NCBI RefSeq assembly: GCF_002567005.1
Contig: NZ_NUZU01000019.1
Location: forward strand, 39,978-103,977
Length of the DNA: 64,000 bases
Reading direction: 5' to 3'
DNA from: Bacillus sp. AFS073361
GTDB taxonomy: Bacteria; Bacillota; Bacilli; Bacillales; Cytobacillaceae
Numbering within the stretch: position 1 is the first letter of the stretch; the number at the start of each line of letters is the position of its first letter. The translations under genes were made by a program, and so were the position numbers. The notes under the pieces were generated by a model that was given only the letters and a program-made list of their open reading frames with translations, was not told the origin of the DNA and did not search any database. Below are positions 35,665 to 45,299 of this stretch, piece after piece.

Positions 35665-36213
35665 ATGAAAATCGTGGCAATTGTAGGTAGCTTAAGAAAA
35701 GAATCGTATAACATGCATCTAGCAAAAACAATCCAAAGCCGTTACGAGGATAAAATGGAGATTGAAATCGCTGATATCCGTTCTCTCCCATATTTTGACC
35801 AGGACGAGGAGAACAACCCACCACAATCTGTAAAGGAATTTAAGGAGGCAATCGCAAGTGCTGATGGGGTTCTGATCATTACTCCAGAATTCAATTGGTC
35901 CATTCCTGGTGTGTTAAAGAACGCGTTAGATTGGGCTTCAAGAGTAGACAAGGTTTTCATTGGTAAACCTGTGATGGCATTAGGAGTGACCATGGGCCAG
36001 CTCGGAACGGTTCGTGCTCAAATGCACTTACGTGAGATTCTAGCAGCACCTGGTATTCAGGCTAAGATCCTGCCGCCGGGTGGAAATGAAATATTGATTG
36101 GCCAAGCGAGTCAGAAGTTTGATGATCAAACAGGTCAGTTGGTGGATGAAGGGACACTTAGTTTCTTAGATAGTAAAGTTGATACGTTTATTGATTTTGT
36201 AAAATCGGTCTGA
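35665..36213 (+). CDS. NAD(P)H-dependent FMN reductase
   Basis: 182-residue flavodoxin-fold reductase. GSLRKESYNMHLA is the FMN phosphate loop, ITPEFNWSIPGVLKNALDWA the typical second signature of the YieF/ChrR/azoreductase-like family, and ALGVTMGQLGTVRAQ a third. Likely reduces quinones, azo compounds or metals with NAD(P)H. A terminator shared with the convergent NmrA gene follows. Confidence 0.9.
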   Translation: MKIVAIVGSLRKESYNMHLAKTIQSRYEDKMEIEIADIRSLPYFDQDEENNPPQSVKEFKEAIASADGVLIITPEFNWSIPGVLKNALDWASRVDKVFIGKPVMALGVTMGQLGTVRAQMHLREILAAPGIQAKILPPGGNEILIGQASQKFDDQTGQLVDEGTLSFLDSKVDTFIDFVKSV

Positions 36214-36237
36214 AATGACTGGAGATCACATAAAGCA

Positions 36238-36276
36238 AAAACCGACCACTCTTTAATCGTGAATGGTCGGTTTTTT
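36238..36276. terminator. Bidirectional terminator
   Basis: AAAACCGACCA pairs with TGGTCGGTTTT between convergent FMN-reductase and quinone-oxidoreductase genes. Confidence 0.8.
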
Positions 36277-36297
36277 AATTAGTTTCAAATAACCTGT

Positions 36298-37161
36298 TTA
36301 AGAGATACTCTTAACGATCTGAGTTAAGCCCACACTAATTGGTGTAGCAGGACGTCCAAGAAGTTTCTCAAAATCGTTGCTCTCCACTGCTAGTGTACCT
36401 TCTCGAATGCCTTTTTGGATATCGACAAGAAAAGGAAGCAGGAATTCTGGTACGCCAGCCCCTTTCATAATGTCAGCGTAAGTGGAATCATCGACTTGGT
36501 GCACAGGGACTTCTTTACCCAATACAGATCCAACTGCTGATGCCATTTCTTCCTGAGTCAATAACTTGCCAGAAAGTTCGTAAATAGTGTTTTCGTGCCC
36601 TTTACCTGATAAGACCACTGCTGCTGCTTCTGCATAATCTTGCTGCAATGCCCAGCCAACTTTTCCTGATCCTGCTGAAGTAACCCAAGGGGCTCCTGCA
36701 AGTACGCCCTGAATACTTGAACTTTCATTCTCTAAGTACCAATTGTTCCGTAAGAAAGAATAAGGTATGCCTGTTTTTAATATAGCTTCTTCTGTTGCTT
36801 TATGCGTTGGAGCAAGGAAGTTTTTACTTTCTACTGCTTTGGCTAGGCTAGTATAAGCAATAAATTTAACTCCAGCACGCTCTGCTGCAGCAACTGCATT
36901 CGTATGCTGTCTAATTCTGGTTTCATTGTCCCCGTCTGCAGAAATAATTAATAGCCGATCAATTCCTGAAAAAGCGGCATCCAATGTGTCTGGGCGGTCA
37001 AAATCTCCCTGACGAACCTCTATTCCACGAGCCCGTAATTCTTCTGCTTTCTCTGGGTTACGAACACTTACAGCTAGTTGATTTGCTGGTACATTTTTCA
37101 ATAATGCCTCGACCACTTTTGTCCCCAATTTACCTGTTGCTCCAGTAACTAATATTTTCAT
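36298..37161 (-). CDS. NmrA-like NAD(P)H:quinone oxidoreductase (QorB type)
   Basis: 287-residue atypical short-chain dehydrogenase. ILVTGATGKLGTKVVEALL is the NADP-binding loop; SFLRNNWYLEN and YELSGKLLTQEEMASAVG are typical of QorB/YtfG-like proteins. Likely detoxifies quinones. GGAGG lies nine bases before ATG37161. It is divergent from an Rrf2 regulator gene across a region with two matching dyads, so it is probably the regulator's target. Confidence 0.88.
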   Translation of the reverse strand: MKILVTGATGKLGTKVVEALLKNVPANQLAVSVRNPEKAEELRARGIEVRQGDFDRPDTLDAAFSGIDRLLIISADGDNETRIRQHTNAVAAAERAGVKFIAYTSLAKAVESKNFLAPTHKATEEAILKTGIPYSFLRNNWYLENESSSIQGVLAGAPWVTSAGSGKVGWALQQDYAEAAAVVLSGKGHENTIYELSGKLLTQEEMASAVGSVLGKEVPVHQVDDSTYADIMKGAGVPEFLLPFLVDIQKGIREGTLAVESNDFEKLLGRPATPISVGLTQIVKSIS

Positions 37162-37226
37162 TGATCGTTACCTCCAATTATTTTTAATAGCTTACCTAAA
37201 ATCAATGTTTACTTGTATCTAATTCA

Positions 37227-37238
37227 AATACCTGTATT
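37227..37238. promoter_or_regulatory. Operator-like dyad 1 in the quinone-reductase/Rrf2 divergon
   Basis: AATACCTGTATT, a near-perfect 12-bp dyad, matches the perfect palindrome at 37332 in 11 of 12 positions. It lies about 65 bases upstream of the quinone-reductase start. Confidence 0.6.
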
Positions 37239-37331
37239 CATAATAGATACATCTAAGATTTTTGTCAACGATTTTATCTACCTTTTTTATTTTTTATGAA
37301 TTTTAAGGTATAATAAGCTGTAATCAAATTA

Positions 37332-37343
37332 AATACATGTATT
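37332..37343. promoter_or_regulatory. Operator-like dyad 2 overlapping the Rrf2 promoter region
   Basis: AATACATGTATT is a perfect 12-bp palindrome about 15 bases downstream of a TATAAT box (near 37311), well placed for autorepression of the Rrf2 gene. Confidence 0.65.
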
Positions 37344-37382
37344 GTGCAATAATTGTGATCAAATAGTAAGAAGGTGAATGAA

Positions 37383-37820
37383 ATGTCAATCAGTACCCGA
37401 TTTTCCGTGGGTATTCATATATTGGCTCTTATTGAATTAAATAAAGAGGGGACCAGCTCATCGGAGTTTTTAGCAGACAGCGTAAACACGAACCCAACCT
37501 TGATAAGAAAAATTATGGGGATGTTAAAAAAAGCTGGGTTAATTGTCGTACAACCGGGTATTGCAGGAGCAAAACTAGCAAAGGAACCATCATATATAAC
37601 ATTGCTTGACGTTTATAAGGCGGTAGACGTAGTCCAGGAAAAAGAATTGTTTAGTGTCCATGAAAACTCACACCCCAATTGCCCTGTGGGAAGGAACATT
37701 CAAGATTCTATTACTCCTATATTGACAGCAGCTCAATTAGCAATGGAAAAGGTACTCGGAAATGTAACTATTGAAGACATTGTTAAGGATATTGTTGAAA
37801 AAGAAAAATTTAATGTCTAA
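37383..37820 (+). CDS. Rrf2-family transcriptional regulator (YwnA-like)
   Basis: 145 residues. The winged-helix region STRFSVGIHILALIELN with TNPTLIRKIMGMLKKAGLI is Rrf2 type. Instead of a three-Cys Fe-S cluster site there is one Cys (HPNCPVG), as in thiol-sensing YwnA-type members. ATG37383 follows AAGAAGGTG. Divergent from the quinone reductase it probably represses. Confidence 0.88.
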   Translation: MSISTRFSVGIHILALIELNKEGTSSSEFLADSVNTNPTLIRKIMGMLKKAGLIVVQPGIAGAKLAKEPSYITLLDVYKAVDVVQEKELFSVHENSHPNCPVGRNIQDSITPILTAAQLAMEKVLGNVTIEDIVKDIVEKEKFNV

Positions 37821-37857
37821 TAAATATAAAATGAACATATCTTCATTTTATAATCTT

Positions 37858-37904
37858 AAAAACGCCAGCTCATTGAATTATTTCAATGGGCTGGCGTTTT
37901 TTCT
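37858..37904. terminator. Bidirectional terminator
   Basis: AACGCCAGC/GCTGGCGTT stem with T-run on one side and A-run on the other. Confidence 0.85.
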
Positions 37905-39353
37905 ATCTTGAGAGGATGGTTTGATGGTTGTTATGATTAGGGGGCACCATTGGATAGACGTTTTCTTCTTCCATAATATTAAATTCGATGAGAACGGGTC
38001 CGGTCTTCTGAAATGCCTCCAAAATGACTTGCTTGGCTTCTTCTTCAGTCTGGGCGCTAAACCCTGCTACACCATAGGCCTGAGCCAATTGAGCGAAATT
38101 CGGTGAACACACTTTAACCTGTGAATAGCGGCGCTGATAAAACAGTTCTTGCCATTGACGCACCATGCCAAGATAGCCATTATTTAGAATGGCGATTTTT
38201 AACGGCAGCTGATACTTTACAGCTGTAATCAATTCCTGAAGATTCATCTGAAAGCTGCCATCGCCTGAGACACAAATGACAGGCCTTCCCGGTATAGCAG
38301 CCGCAGCACCAATCGCCGCAGGCAGACCGTAGCCCATGGTCCCTAAACCGCCAGATGTAATCAGAGTCCGCGGCCGGGTAAATGCATAATGATGGGCAGT
38401 CCATATTTGATGCTGGCCCACATCGGTTACGACTACAGTATCCTTAGTGGAATGGTCACTTAACAGCCGAATAACTGACTGAGGGCTAAGGATACTATTG
38501 GATCGATCAAAACGAGGGACCGTCCGTTTCCATTCCATCGCTTCACTGATCCAACTTCCTGCATTTTCATTAATTTTTCGATCATCTAATTGATTCTTCA
38601 ATTTATTAAGAAACTCTTTGGCATCGCTGACAATCGGTAAATCAACAGAGATGATTTTATTGATTTCAGCAGGGTCGATATCGACATGAATCTTTTTCGA
38701 CGAGGGTGAAAAGCCACTAATTCTTCCTGTTACCCGGTCACTGAAACGTACCCCGATACTAATTAACAGGTCGCAATGATGGACCGCTTTATTCGCTGCA
38801 AATGTCCCATGCATTCCGAGCATCCCTAGGTAAAACGGGTTACTTGCTTCGATGGAACCAATCCCCATAAGCGAGCTGACGACTGGGATACGAGTCAGTT
38901 TTACCACCTCTCTTAAGGAATCTGCCCCTCCTGAAGCAATAACCCCGCCCCCAACGAAAATCACTGGCTTTCTAGCCGTTTCAATTAAACGCTTGGCCAT
39001 TTCGATTGAATTTTCTAAGGATTGCAGTCTAGCTTTTGTTTGAACAAAACGGTGATTCTTTGTTTCATTCAACGAGGTATCTGTAGTGAGTTCAAGTAAA
39101 ACAGGCCCAGGTCTTCCATCAACAGCAATATTTACGGCATACTTAAGAGCTTTTTGAATACATTCGTTAGGGTTTACTTTTAACGTGTGCTTCAATATTG
39201 CCATAGTAAGTCCTGAAATGTTTAATTCCTGAAACGCTTCGCCATTGGTATGAAGGGTTTGATCCTCTATTTGCCCGGCAATGATGACCAACGGAACCGA
39301 GTCGCAATAGGCCGTTGCAATTGATATCCAAGTCATTCCTTCACCTGATTTCT
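37903..39353 (-). pseudogene. Acetolactate synthase large-subunit-like gene, 5' truncated
   Basis: The 477-residue frame matches IlvB-type ThDP enzymes from the GIATAY region to the C-terminus: AFQELNISGLT, KPVIFVGGGVI, the ThDP motif GDGSFQMNLQELITA, and NNGYLGMVRQWQELFY. About 90 N-terminal residues are absent, including the catalytic glutamate (HEQGA region). Homology continues five codons upstream of ATG39336 (SGEGMTW in place of SGPGxTN), then meets an in-frame TAG, so the ATG is not a native start. A broken copy of the MITE-like repeat lies about 100 bp beyond. Confidence 0.8.
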
Positions 39354-39659
39354 ATTTTTAAAGAATATTCTAAAATATCAGGACTTATTTGTATGTGAAA
39401 TAAATCATATTTTCGAATGTTTTAATTAACTCCCAAAAATCTCTTCAACAGCGCAGCGCTTGTACGGAAATCAACAGACAAGTCTAACACAACCTATAAA
39501 TAAAAGATTATCTAGACGATAATAATGACATAAAGTAAAATTAAAAAATATGTAAGTTTAATAGGAAGATTTAGCGATTGAAATATTCTATTTTTTCCAA
39601 TAAATATAATTCGATAAAAAATTAAACAGTTAAAAGTCGGTAGGAATTAAGGAGGTCTT
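39354..39659. other. Intergenic region with broken repeat copy
   Basis: AT-rich stretch between the truncated ilvB-like gene and the sensor kinase. It holds the repeat fragment at 39451-39494. The missing ilvB 5' end is not present in any frame. Confidence 0.5.
39451..39494. repeat. Right-end fragment of the MITE-like repeat
   Basis: Contains CGGAAATCAACAGAC and then TCTAACACAACC, matching the right end of the 186-bp copy with several changes. The left end is missing. Confidence 0.7.
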
Positions 39660-42398
39660 ATGAAATTTAAAACAAAGCTATATACAAGCATCGGGTCATT
39701 ACTAGTGCTATTTTTTATCATCGCGGTTATTTTAATGAACATGCTCAAACAAACGACAGTTAATATGAACATTGTTGTAAATGATTTAAATGAAAGAATC
39801 GAAATGGCTTCCGAGATTAAATACGAGACTTCGAGAATAGGTCTAGAACTAACCTCGATGTTAACTGTTCGAGGTAATGATACACAATTAGATGCAGCGA
39901 ATTCTTGGGAAGATTCCCATACCAAATTGCAATCTGCGATAGAATCACTAGAAAAAATGGACAAGCAGGAGAAATCGAAGGAACTGATTGCAAAATTTAA
40001 AACCTTGCATGACCAGTATTTATATATGGGTCAACAGGCTTTGACAGCCAAAAAACTAAATCGGGAAATGGAAATTCCGGCTGATTTTTGGAAGGATTCT
40101 GAACTGATTAGTCAAAGAATGATTCAAATTGCCGATCTTCTCTATGGATTGCAAGAACAAAAGATGAAAGATGAACTATTAAGATCTAAAGACACATACA
40201 ACTGGGCTGTCACAATCATATACATTTATCTAGCCATTGCCTTATGTATTGGGATTGTGTTCACGATTTGGATTATTAGAGGTATCACAAATAATCTTAA
40301 CAAAATAACAGAAGTGATGAAAAGTGCGATCACAAGTGATTTTAGCTCCTTACCCCGAATCAAGATTTCCTCTAAAGGGGAGTTGGCTGAAATCGCCATT
40401 TCATTTAATAGAATGGCACATGCACTAGAGGAACAAAGTAAGTTAGAGAAACAATTAAAAGAAGAAGCAGAAGATCAAAGTTGGCTCAATGCGAAAATTG
40501 CTGAAATAGCCACCATCTATCCTGAAGTAGAAACTGTTTCTATGTTAGCGGAATTATTAATTACTAAGCTTGTTCCAATGGTGGGAGCAAGTTGCGGAGT
40601 TTTCTATGTTAAGGAAGTGGAAGAGAGAGAGCAGTATTTAAAGAAGATATCAGCCTATGCTTCTCTAGATGATAATAAAGATTATATGCGGTTTCGTATT
40701 GGAGAGGGACTTATCGGACAATGCGCCCTTGAAAAACGTTCTATTTTACTCACCAATGTTCCAGACCATTACGTAAAAATAGGATCAGGCACAGGAGCAG
40801 GATCACCCAAAAATATTATGATTTTACCGATTCAATTTGAAAATGAAGTACAAGCTGTCATGGAAATTGCTTCATTTGAGTCGTTTAGTCCCCTGCAGGT
40901 AAAGTTATTGGAAGCAGTTATTCATAATATTGGTATCAAAATAAACAGTATTGTGAGCCATATGAAAGCAGAAAGATTATTGCAAGAATCACAAGCATTG
41001 ACAGAAGAACTCCAAGCTCAATCAGAAGAACTGCAGTTACAACAAGAGGAATTAAGGACGACGAATGAAAAACTTGAGGAGCAGTATATAGCCTCTGAAC
41101 AAAAGAACAGGGAAATTGAAAAGGTGAGAGAGGATCTTGAAGAAAAAGCGCAACAATTAGAGCTCAGCTCACAATATAAATCCGAGTTTCTAGCCAATAT
41201 GTCACACGAGTTAAGAACGCCACTTAATAGTTTACTAATTTTAGCGCAAATACTTGCTGAAAATGGGGATGGAAATCTTACCGTTGAACAGGTGGAGTAT
41301 ATCCGGACGATCTACTCATCTGGTAATGATTTACTTCTATTAATCAATGATGTATTAGATTTGGCGAAAGTGGAGTCAGGAAAATTAGATGTAAATCCAA
41401 AAGAGGTAAATCTTCATGATGTTCAAGATTTTATCGAAAGACAATTTGCCCCTCTTGCGATTCAAAAAAATGTACAGTTTTCAATTCAGATGCAACCGAG
41501 TTTAGCAGGGACAGTCTATACAGATGAACAACGGTTACAGCAAATTTTAAAAAACCTCCTTTCTAATGCGTTTAAGTTTACTGAACGTGGCAGTGTATCA
41601 TTAGATATACGGAGGGAAAGAAAAGACGTCAGTGGGGAGCTTATCGAGGGAGGTTCCCGAGAGCAAGCGATGCTTGCTTTCTCCGTTATTGATACAGGCA
41701 TCGGCATTGATAAAGACAAACAAAAAACGATATTTGATGCCTTTAAACAAGCAGATGGAACGACAAGTCGTCAATATGGCGGGACTGGATTAGGACTTTC
41801 CATTAGTCGCGAAATGGCCCAGCTATTAGGTGGATATATAGAGGTAAGTAGTACGAAGGGATATGGAAGCACCTTCACTTTATATTTGCCATTCATTCAA
41901 ACAAACAGCCATATAGTAGAAAATACTGCTTTTGAAGAAGCCGCCATAAGTCTTTATGAGGATGATTCTCTGAAAGATATAGAAGGCCCAATAAAACAAG
42001 AGGGGATTTCTTCTTTGAAAAACAAGAAAATTCTCATTGTAGATGATGATATACGAAATGTGTATGCCTTAACCATCGCGCTTGAGAAGTTTGAAATGGA
42101 TATCATTGTAGCAGAAAATGGCCGTGAGGGAATTGAAGTATTAAAGGAAAACACAGAAACAGACCTCGTTTTAATGGACATTATGATGCCTGAGATGGAT
42201 GGGTTTGAAGCAATGCGGCGCATTCGTCAAATGACTGAATTTCAAACCATACCAATCATCGCTCTTACGGCTAAGGCAATGAAACGCAGCCGAGAAGAAT
42301 GTTTAGAGGCGGGAGCAACGGATTATATCAGTAAGCCGATCAACTTAGACCAGTTATTTTCCTTAATGCAAGTATGGTTGTATAGTAAGGAGGGGTAG
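39660..42398 (+). CDS. Hybrid sensor histidine kinase with receiver domain
   Basis: 912 residues: TM1 (9-30), ~150-residue external sensor region, TM2 (about 182-205), HAMP, GAF (about 275-425), long coiled coil (EELQAQSEELQLQQEELRTT), HisKA with His516 (ANMSHELRTPLNS), HATPase (GGTGLGLSISREMAQLLGG) and a C-terminal receiver with Asp840 (LVLMDIMMPEMDG). First gene of a four-gene signalling operon with 5 bp to cheR. GGAGG just upstream of the ATG. Its output is probably phosphotransfer to a partner, since there is no DNA-binding domain. Confidence 0.92.
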   Translation: MKFKTKLYTSIGSLLVLFFIIAVILMNMLKQTTVNMNIVVNDLNERIEMASEIKYETSRIGLELTSMLTVRGNDTQLDAANSWEDSHTKLQSAIESLEKMDKQEKSKELIAKFKTLHDQYLYMGQQALTAKKLNREMEIPADFWKDSELISQRMIQIADLLYGLQEQKMKDELLRSKDTYNWAVTIIYIYLAIALCIGIVFTIWIIRGITNNLNKITEVMKSAITSDFSSLPRIKISSKGELAEIAISFNRMAHALEEQSKLEKQLKEEAEDQSWLNAKIAEIATIYPEVETVSMLAELLITKLVPMVGASCGVFYVKEVEEREQYLKKISAYASLDDNKDYMRFRIGEGLIGQCALEKRSILLTNVPDHYVKIGSGTGAGSPKNIMILPIQFENEVQAVMEIASFESFSPLQVKLLEAVIHNIGIKINSIVSHMKAERLLQESQALTEELQAQSEELQLQQEELRTTNEKLEEQYIASEQKNREIEKVREDLEEKAQQLELSSQYKSEFLANMSHELRTPLNSLLILAQILAENGDGNLTVEQVEYIRTIYSSGNDLLLLINDVLDLAKVESGKLDVNPKEVNLHDVQDFIERQFAPLAIQKNVQFSIQMQPSLAGTVYTDEQRLQQILKNLLSNAFKFTERGSVSLDIRRERKDVSGELIEGGSREQAMLAFSVIDTGIGIDKDKQKTIFDAFKQADGTTSRQYGGTGLGLSISREMAQLLGGYIEVSSTKGYGSTFTLYLPFIQTNSHIVENTAFEEAAISLYEDDSLKDIEGPIKQEGISSLKNKKILIVDDDIRNVYALTIALEKFEMDIIVAENGREGIEVLKENTETDLVLMDIMMPEMDGFEAMRRIRQMTEFQTIPIIALTAKAMKRSREECLEAGATDYISKPINLDQLFSLMQVWLYSKEG

Positions 42399-42403
42399 AG
42401 ATT

Positions 42404-43255
42404 TTGATAAAGAAACCTAATACTCTACAGATGGATACAGATGAGATAGAAAGAATTGAAATCGATTTACTACTTGAAGCCGTATTTCGATTTTATGGTT
42501 ATGATTTTCGAAACTATGCCTTTCCTTTCATCCAAAGGAGAATTAACCATCGTGTTCGTAAGGAAAATCTGCCTAGTATATCTGCGCTTCAGGAAAAGGT
42601 ACTTCGTGATCCAGTTGTTATGGGGGAATTGCTTTCAGATTTCTCGATTAATGTAACAGAGATGTTTCGGGATCCTTCATTTTTTAAGACATTCCGAACA
42701 AAGATCATCCCGTTAGTAAGGGATTATCCTGAAATTCGAATTTGGCATGTTGGCTGTTCTACAGGAGAAGAGGTCTATTCTATGGCTATTCTTTTGCATG
42801 AAGAAGAGATTTACGAAAAAACGAGAATATTTGCTACTGATATTAACAAATGTGTTTTAGAAAAGGCGAAGCAAGGGACCTTTCCATTAGACAGGATGCA
42901 GCTCTACACTAAAAATTATATCGAGGCAGACGGGAAAAGGGCCTTTTCGGAATATTATAAGGCAGTAGATGATAAAGTATTTTTCCATCCCTTTTTGCAA
43001 AAAAATGTAGTCTTTGCCCAGCATAATTTAGTAACAGACCAATCATTTAACGAGTTTGATATTATTATTTGCCGTAATGTCTTAATCTATTTTAATAAGG
43101 ATCTTCAAAATCATGTCCACACGTTACTATATAAAAGCCTAAGCCCAGCAGGGTTTCTTGGGTTGGGTATAAGAGAGGGGATAAAATTTACAAGTTATGA
43201 ACACTGTTACGGAGAATTTGACGGATCAGAAAAACTCTATCGAAAAGTTAACTAG
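42404..43255 (+). CDS. CheR-type protein-glutamate methyltransferase
   Basis: 283 residues. The N-terminal helical CheR domain (FPFIQRRINHRV) precedes the SAM-binding domain, with VGCSTGEEVYSMAILLHEE (motif I), IFATDINKCVLEKAKQGTF and IICRNVLIYF. CheR methylates glutamates on chemoreceptors. No CheB or receptor lies nearby, so the target in this kinase operon is unknown. TTG42404 with AGGAGGGG eight bases upstream. Confidence 0.9.
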   Translation: MIKKPNTLQMDTDEIERIEIDLLLEAVFRFYGYDFRNYAFPFIQRRINHRVRKENLPSISALQEKVLRDPVVMGELLSDFSINVTEMFRDPSFFKTFRTKIIPLVRDYPEIRIWHVGCSTGEEVYSMAILLHEEEIYEKTRIFATDINKCVLEKAKQGTFPLDRMQLYTKNYIEADGKRAFSEYYKAVDDKVFFHPFLQKNVVFAQHNLVTDQSFNEFDIIICRNVLIYFNKDLQNHVHTLLYKSLSPAGFLGLGIREGIKFTSYEHCYGEFDGSEKLYRKVN

Positions 43256-45260
43256 TCCCCATTCTAATAAGGTAAATATATTAATGGTGGATGATCATCC
43301 TGAAAATCTATTAGCATTGAAAGCTGTACTTACATCTCCCAATTATCACTTGGTTAGCGCGAATTCAGGTAAAGAAGCGTTAAAGTGTATGCTAAAACAA
43401 GATTTTGCTGTTATTTTACTGGATGTACAAATGCCTGGGCTAAATGGTTTTGAAACAGCGAAGCTTATTAAGGCCAGAGAAAAAACCAGACATATTCCCA
43501 TCATTTTTATAACAGCCATTAGTTTTGATATGGAACATGTGCATGAAGGGTATTCAGTCGGGGCCATCGATTATATTATGAAACCCTTTAATCCCAAAAC
43601 ATTGAAATATAAAATTGAACAATTTGTAAAAATTCATCAAAATCATCAAGAAAATATCGTTCAAACCGATCGAGAACGTATAGTTGAACTGAATGAAATG
43701 AATAAAAGGCTAGATAGAACCACCTTAAATTTACGTCGGACAGAGGCATTATCTAAAGCAATTGGTGAAACCATTGTTGATACGATCCTCACGTTTGACG
43801 ATCAAGGGTTTATATTATCAGTAAATCCTGCTGTAAAAAGCATGTTTGGATACAGTTCTGAGGAATTAATCGGCAGCCATGTAGTGGGGCTTTTTAAAGA
43901 GTGGATGGGAACGGGTGTCCAGGCTTCTTCGTTTTCATTCTTCACTTCAATAAAAGAATCTGTAGGAAGAGTGATAGAATCGGTAGCTGTTCGGAAAGAT
44001 GAAAGCCACTTTTATGCCGATATTCTAATTGGTGAAACCACCATTGAAAAGCAACACCTCTTTGTTTGCAGCATTCGAAATGTCACAGAAAGAAAGCAGA
44101 TTGAAGAGATTAAGAAACTTCAATTTAATAATATGGAACAAATGGTAGAAAAACGAACGGAAGAACTGTTAAGGGCTAATGAGAGGCTGCAAAATGAGAT
44201 AGAGGAACGAGAAAGGATTGCCAGCCATCTATACCGTTCCCAAGAAAGATTTCGTAAAATCTTTGAATCTAGTCCCTGTTTAATGGCGATTTTTTCTCAG
44301 AAGAATTTAACCTTTATTGAAGTAAATACTAGTTGGTTAAACTTTACAGGTTATAGCATGGAAGAGTTGGAAAATCACAAAATAAATGTTAAGAATTTTA
44401 TCGATGAATCCACAGGTAAACCTATCAATCTAGATTTGAAAATTCGTAATAAGAAAATTAGCTATAAGACGAAAAACGGCGATATTCGCGACGGACTATT
44501 ATCGACTGAAATGATTGATATCCATCCTGAACCATGTACACTCATTGTTTTAACAGATATTACAGAAACCGTTCACCTAGAGAAAGAGATGTCTCGCTTA
44601 GACCGTTTGAATTTAATCGGTGAGATGGCAGCAGGAATCGCCCATGAAATTAGAAATCCTATGACTACTGTTCAAGGGTTTTTACAATTATCAAGGAATG
44701 ACAGCGCAAATTTATCAACAGAAATCATTGATTTGATGTTAGAAGAATTAACAAGGGCGAACTCCATTATCACAGAATTTCTTAATCTAGCCAAAAACAA
44801 GGTCAGTGTGAAGAAAAAGCAAAACTTAAATACGATCCTTGAAGCATTATCTCCATTAATTCAAGCAGAAGCCTTTCGGGCTAGCAAACATGTTAAGCTG
44901 GAGTTAAATCAGTGTCCGGATATATTCATCGATCAGAAAGAAATTCGTCAACTGGTTCTAAATATTGCTCTAAATGGGCTGGATGCCATGTCGTCTAACG
45001 GAAAACTTACGATCAAAACATATACAGAAAAACAGACCGTCATTTTAGAAATAAAAGATCAAGGACATGGCATTAGCCCGGAAGTCCTACAAAAATTAGG
45101 AACACCTTTCTTTACAACAAAGGAGACAGGAACTGGATTAGGTTTGGCGATCTGCTACAGTGTTGCCAAACGACATCATGCCGAAATAGATATAAAAACC
45201 GGGGATGAGGGGACTGTTTTCTCAATCCGCTTTCAACTAAGTGCCAGTCCTAATCAGTGA
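43197..45260 (+). CDS. Response regulator-PAS-histidine kinase fusion
   Basis: 687 residues: N-terminal receiver with Asp76 (VILLDVQMPGLNGFE), coiled coil, PAS (about 190-300), second PAS (about 350-460), HisKA with His483 (AAGIAHEIRNPMTT), HATPase (TGTGLGLAICYSVAKRH). No membrane segment: cytosolic. The frame overlaps cheR by 59 bases and no good ribosome site precedes ATG43197; TTG43218 is an alternative. The receiver probably takes phosphate from the upstream hybrid kinase. Confidence 0.88.
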   Translation: MNTVTENLTDQKNSIEKLTSPHSNKVNILMVDDHPENLLALKAVLTSPNYHLVSANSGKEALKCMLKQDFAVILLDVQMPGLNGFETAKLIKAREKTRHIPIIFITAISFDMEHVHEGYSVGAIDYIMKPFNPKTLKYKIEQFVKIHQNHQENIVQTDRERIVELNEMNKRLDRTTLNLRRTEALSKAIGETIVDTILTFDDQGFILSVNPAVKSMFGYSSEELIGSHVVGLFKEWMGTGVQASSFSFFTSIKESVGRVIESVAVRKDESHFYADILIGETTIEKQHLFVCSIRNVTERKQIEEIKKLQFNNMEQMVEKRTEELLRANERLQNEIEERERIASHLYRSQERFRKIFESSPCLMAIFSQKNLTFIEVNTSWLNFTGYSMEELENHKINVKNFIDESTGKPINLDLKIRNKKISYKTKNGDIRDGLLSTEMIDIHPEPCTLIVLTDITETVHLEKEMSRLDRLNLIGEMAAGIAHEIRNPMTTVQGFLQLSRNDSANLSTEIIDLMLEELTRANSIITEFLNLAKNKVSVKKKQNLNTILEALSPLIQAEAFRASKHVKLELNQCPDIFIDQKEIRQLVLNIALNGLDAMSSNGKLTIKTYTEKQTVILEIKDQGHGISPEVLQKLGTPFFTTKETGTGLGLAICYSVAKRHHAEIDIKTGDEGTVFSIRFQLSASPNQ

Positions 45261-45299
45261 TTGTTTCTTTTCTTATATGAAAAGAGAGGGGAGGATATA

